Shown in pieces: positions 4,675-5,291 of a DNA stretch of 5,291 nucleotides. Within the stretch, counting starts at the first letter, position 1; each line of letters begins with the position of its first letter. This DNA is from Alphaproteobacteria bacterium (lineage in GTDB: Bacteria; Pseudomonadota; Alphaproteobacteria; Rhizobiales; Xanthobacteraceae), in assembly GCA_005884855.1 (NCBI GenBank), contig VAZS01000125.1:1-5291 (forward strand), in the 5' to 3' direction. The notes beneath the pieces are model-generated. The model made no database searches. It was not told the origin of the DNA and saw only the letters and a program-made list of their open reading frames with translations. Both the position numbers and the translations under genes were made by a program.

Positions 4675-5291
4675 TTAAGAGCGTTGCGGCGTGTCAGGCA
4701 CCAGCTTGAGCTTGTCAGCCATCCGGCCGAGTTCGGGAAGCGAACCGGCCTGCATCTTCTGCATCGCCCTGCTGCGATGCACCTTCACCGTGGCTTCGGC
4801 GATGCCGATATCGTGGGCAATCTGTTTGCTCAGGCGGCCGCGCGCCACCTGAATTACGATCTCGCGCTCCCGGGGGCTTAGGGAGGCGAAACGCTGCCTA
4901 AGGGAGACCAAGTCCCTGTCATTCTCCCGCCGCGCACGATCGCGGGCCAAGCCAAGCTGAATGGCATCGAGAAGATCCTGGTCGCGGAACGGCTTGATCA
5001 GGAACTCGATGGCACCCCGCTTCATTGCCTGCACAGACATCGGTATGTCGCCGTGGCCCGTGACGAAGATGATCGGGATCTCTCTGTTCGCCTCAGCTAG
5101 CTCGCGCTGGAAATCGAGGCCGCTTTGGCCGGGCAATCTGATATCGAGCACCAGGCAGGTGGGGCAATCCGGTGGATCGGATTTGAGGAAGTCGGAAATG
5201 GAGGCAAATAGCTGAACGTTAATGCCGAGCGATCGCAGCAGGCGCCCGACCGACGCGCGGAGATCCGGATCGTCGTCGATGACCAACACGG
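4675..5291 (-). CDS. FixJ/LuxR-type two-component response regulator, N-terminus outside the window
   Basis: From the right edge the minus strand encodes 204 residues (a GTG at 5289 is the first visible codon, read as Val) to TAA (4677-4675). A receiver domain comes first: the acidic pocket in VIDDDP (D5-D7 of the visible part), the phosphoacceptor Asp49 in LVLDIRLPG, the Thr77 switch in FVTGHGD and Lys99 in FLIKPF. A LuxR/GerE helix-turn-helix follows: LSPREREIVIQVARG (137 on), LSKQIAHDIGIAEATVKVHR and a helix RAMQKMQAG. All key residues are present. The order and linker fit the FixJ/TodT/NodW group, in which a partner kinase phosphorylates the Asp and the dimer then activates transcription in the cytoplasm. 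VIDDDP normally starts within about ten residues of the Met, so only a few codons are lost. The partner kinase is probably upstream, beyond the window. The strong hairpin at 4562-4595 ends this transcript. Which signal it serves cannot be told; fixJ itself is not claimed. Confidence 0.9.
   Translation of the reverse strand, partial: VLVIDDDPDLRASVGRLLRSLGINVQLFASISDFLKSDPPDCPTCLVLDIRLPGQSGLDFQRELAEANREIPIIFVTGHGDIPMSVQAMKRGAIEFLIKPFRDQDLLDAIQLGLARDRARRENDRDLVSLRQRFASLSPREREIVIQVARGRLSKQIAHDIGIAEATVKVHRSRAMQKMQAGSLPELGRMADKLKLVPDTPQRS

Noticed and set aside
4372..4881. Plus-strand open frame (169 codons)
   Set aside because: It crosses the terminator hairpin and continues antisense through the response-regulator HTH; GC-rich DNA readily gives such shadow frames.
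1..5291. CRISPR array, tRNA, rRNA, insertion sequence, nod box or NifA/sigma-54 site
   Set aside because: I found no regularly spaced repeats, cloverleaf-like arms, transposase motifs, nod-box-like sequence or correctly spaced GG-N10-GC elements; eye inspection could miss weak cases.

Overview
The window looks like accessory DNA from a Bradyrhizobium-like alphaproteobacterium (Rhizobiales). This is inferred from three things. It carries a short exported protein with the four-cysteine DUF3551-type pattern, a family very common in Bradyrhizobium. It has a FixJ-type response regulator and a HisKA/HATPase kinase of rhizobial type. It has a CadC-like winged-helix domain of a kind that rhizobia normally fuse to an ATPase. 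Base composition is moderately rather than extremely GC-rich, and many genes are broken. Both fit a decaying genomic or symbiosis-type island, but no integrase, IS element, tRNA or nod/nif gene is visible to prove it.

Layout, left to right. (1) The 5' end of a small exported protein on the minus strand leaves the window at base 1. (2) The C-terminal remnant of an AaeA/HlyD-type efflux adaptor lies on the minus strand (412-703) and is frameshifted. (3) Back to back with it is the remnant of a GlxA-type AraC-family regulator on the plus strand (about 723-1342), with an internal stop, a frameshift and a small internal deletion. Both have lost their 5' halves, as if one deletion removed the shared promoter region of a divergent pair. 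(4) The catalytic core of a sensor histidine kinase follows on the plus strand (intact frame 1632-2303). Its H-box is separated from a good ribosome-binding site and ATG by a one-base frame problem. (5) An apparently intact DUF3551-like exported protein (2442-2732) is followed by a 13-bp hairpin. (6) A frameshifted, truncated polytopic membrane protein remnant occupies about 2983-3397. (7) A 153-residue winged-helix DNA-binding protein on the minus strand (3582-4043) lacks the ATPase region usual in its family. (8) A stretch without a recognisable gene (4044-4674) ends in a strong bidirectional terminator hairpin. (9) The window closes with a FixJ/LuxR-type response regulator on the minus strand, missing only its first few residues.

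Only the response regulator, the DUF3551-like protein and perhaps the winged-helix protein and the left-edge exported protein look able to make a normal product. No coherent pathway links the genes. The recurring theme is regulation (AraC-type, two-component, winged-helix), mostly as fragments. I found no convincing new defence, mobile or RNA system. The points most worth checking are the divergent-gene deletion scar, the kinase that one base would reopen at a good start site, and the possible stand-alone DNA-binding domain.
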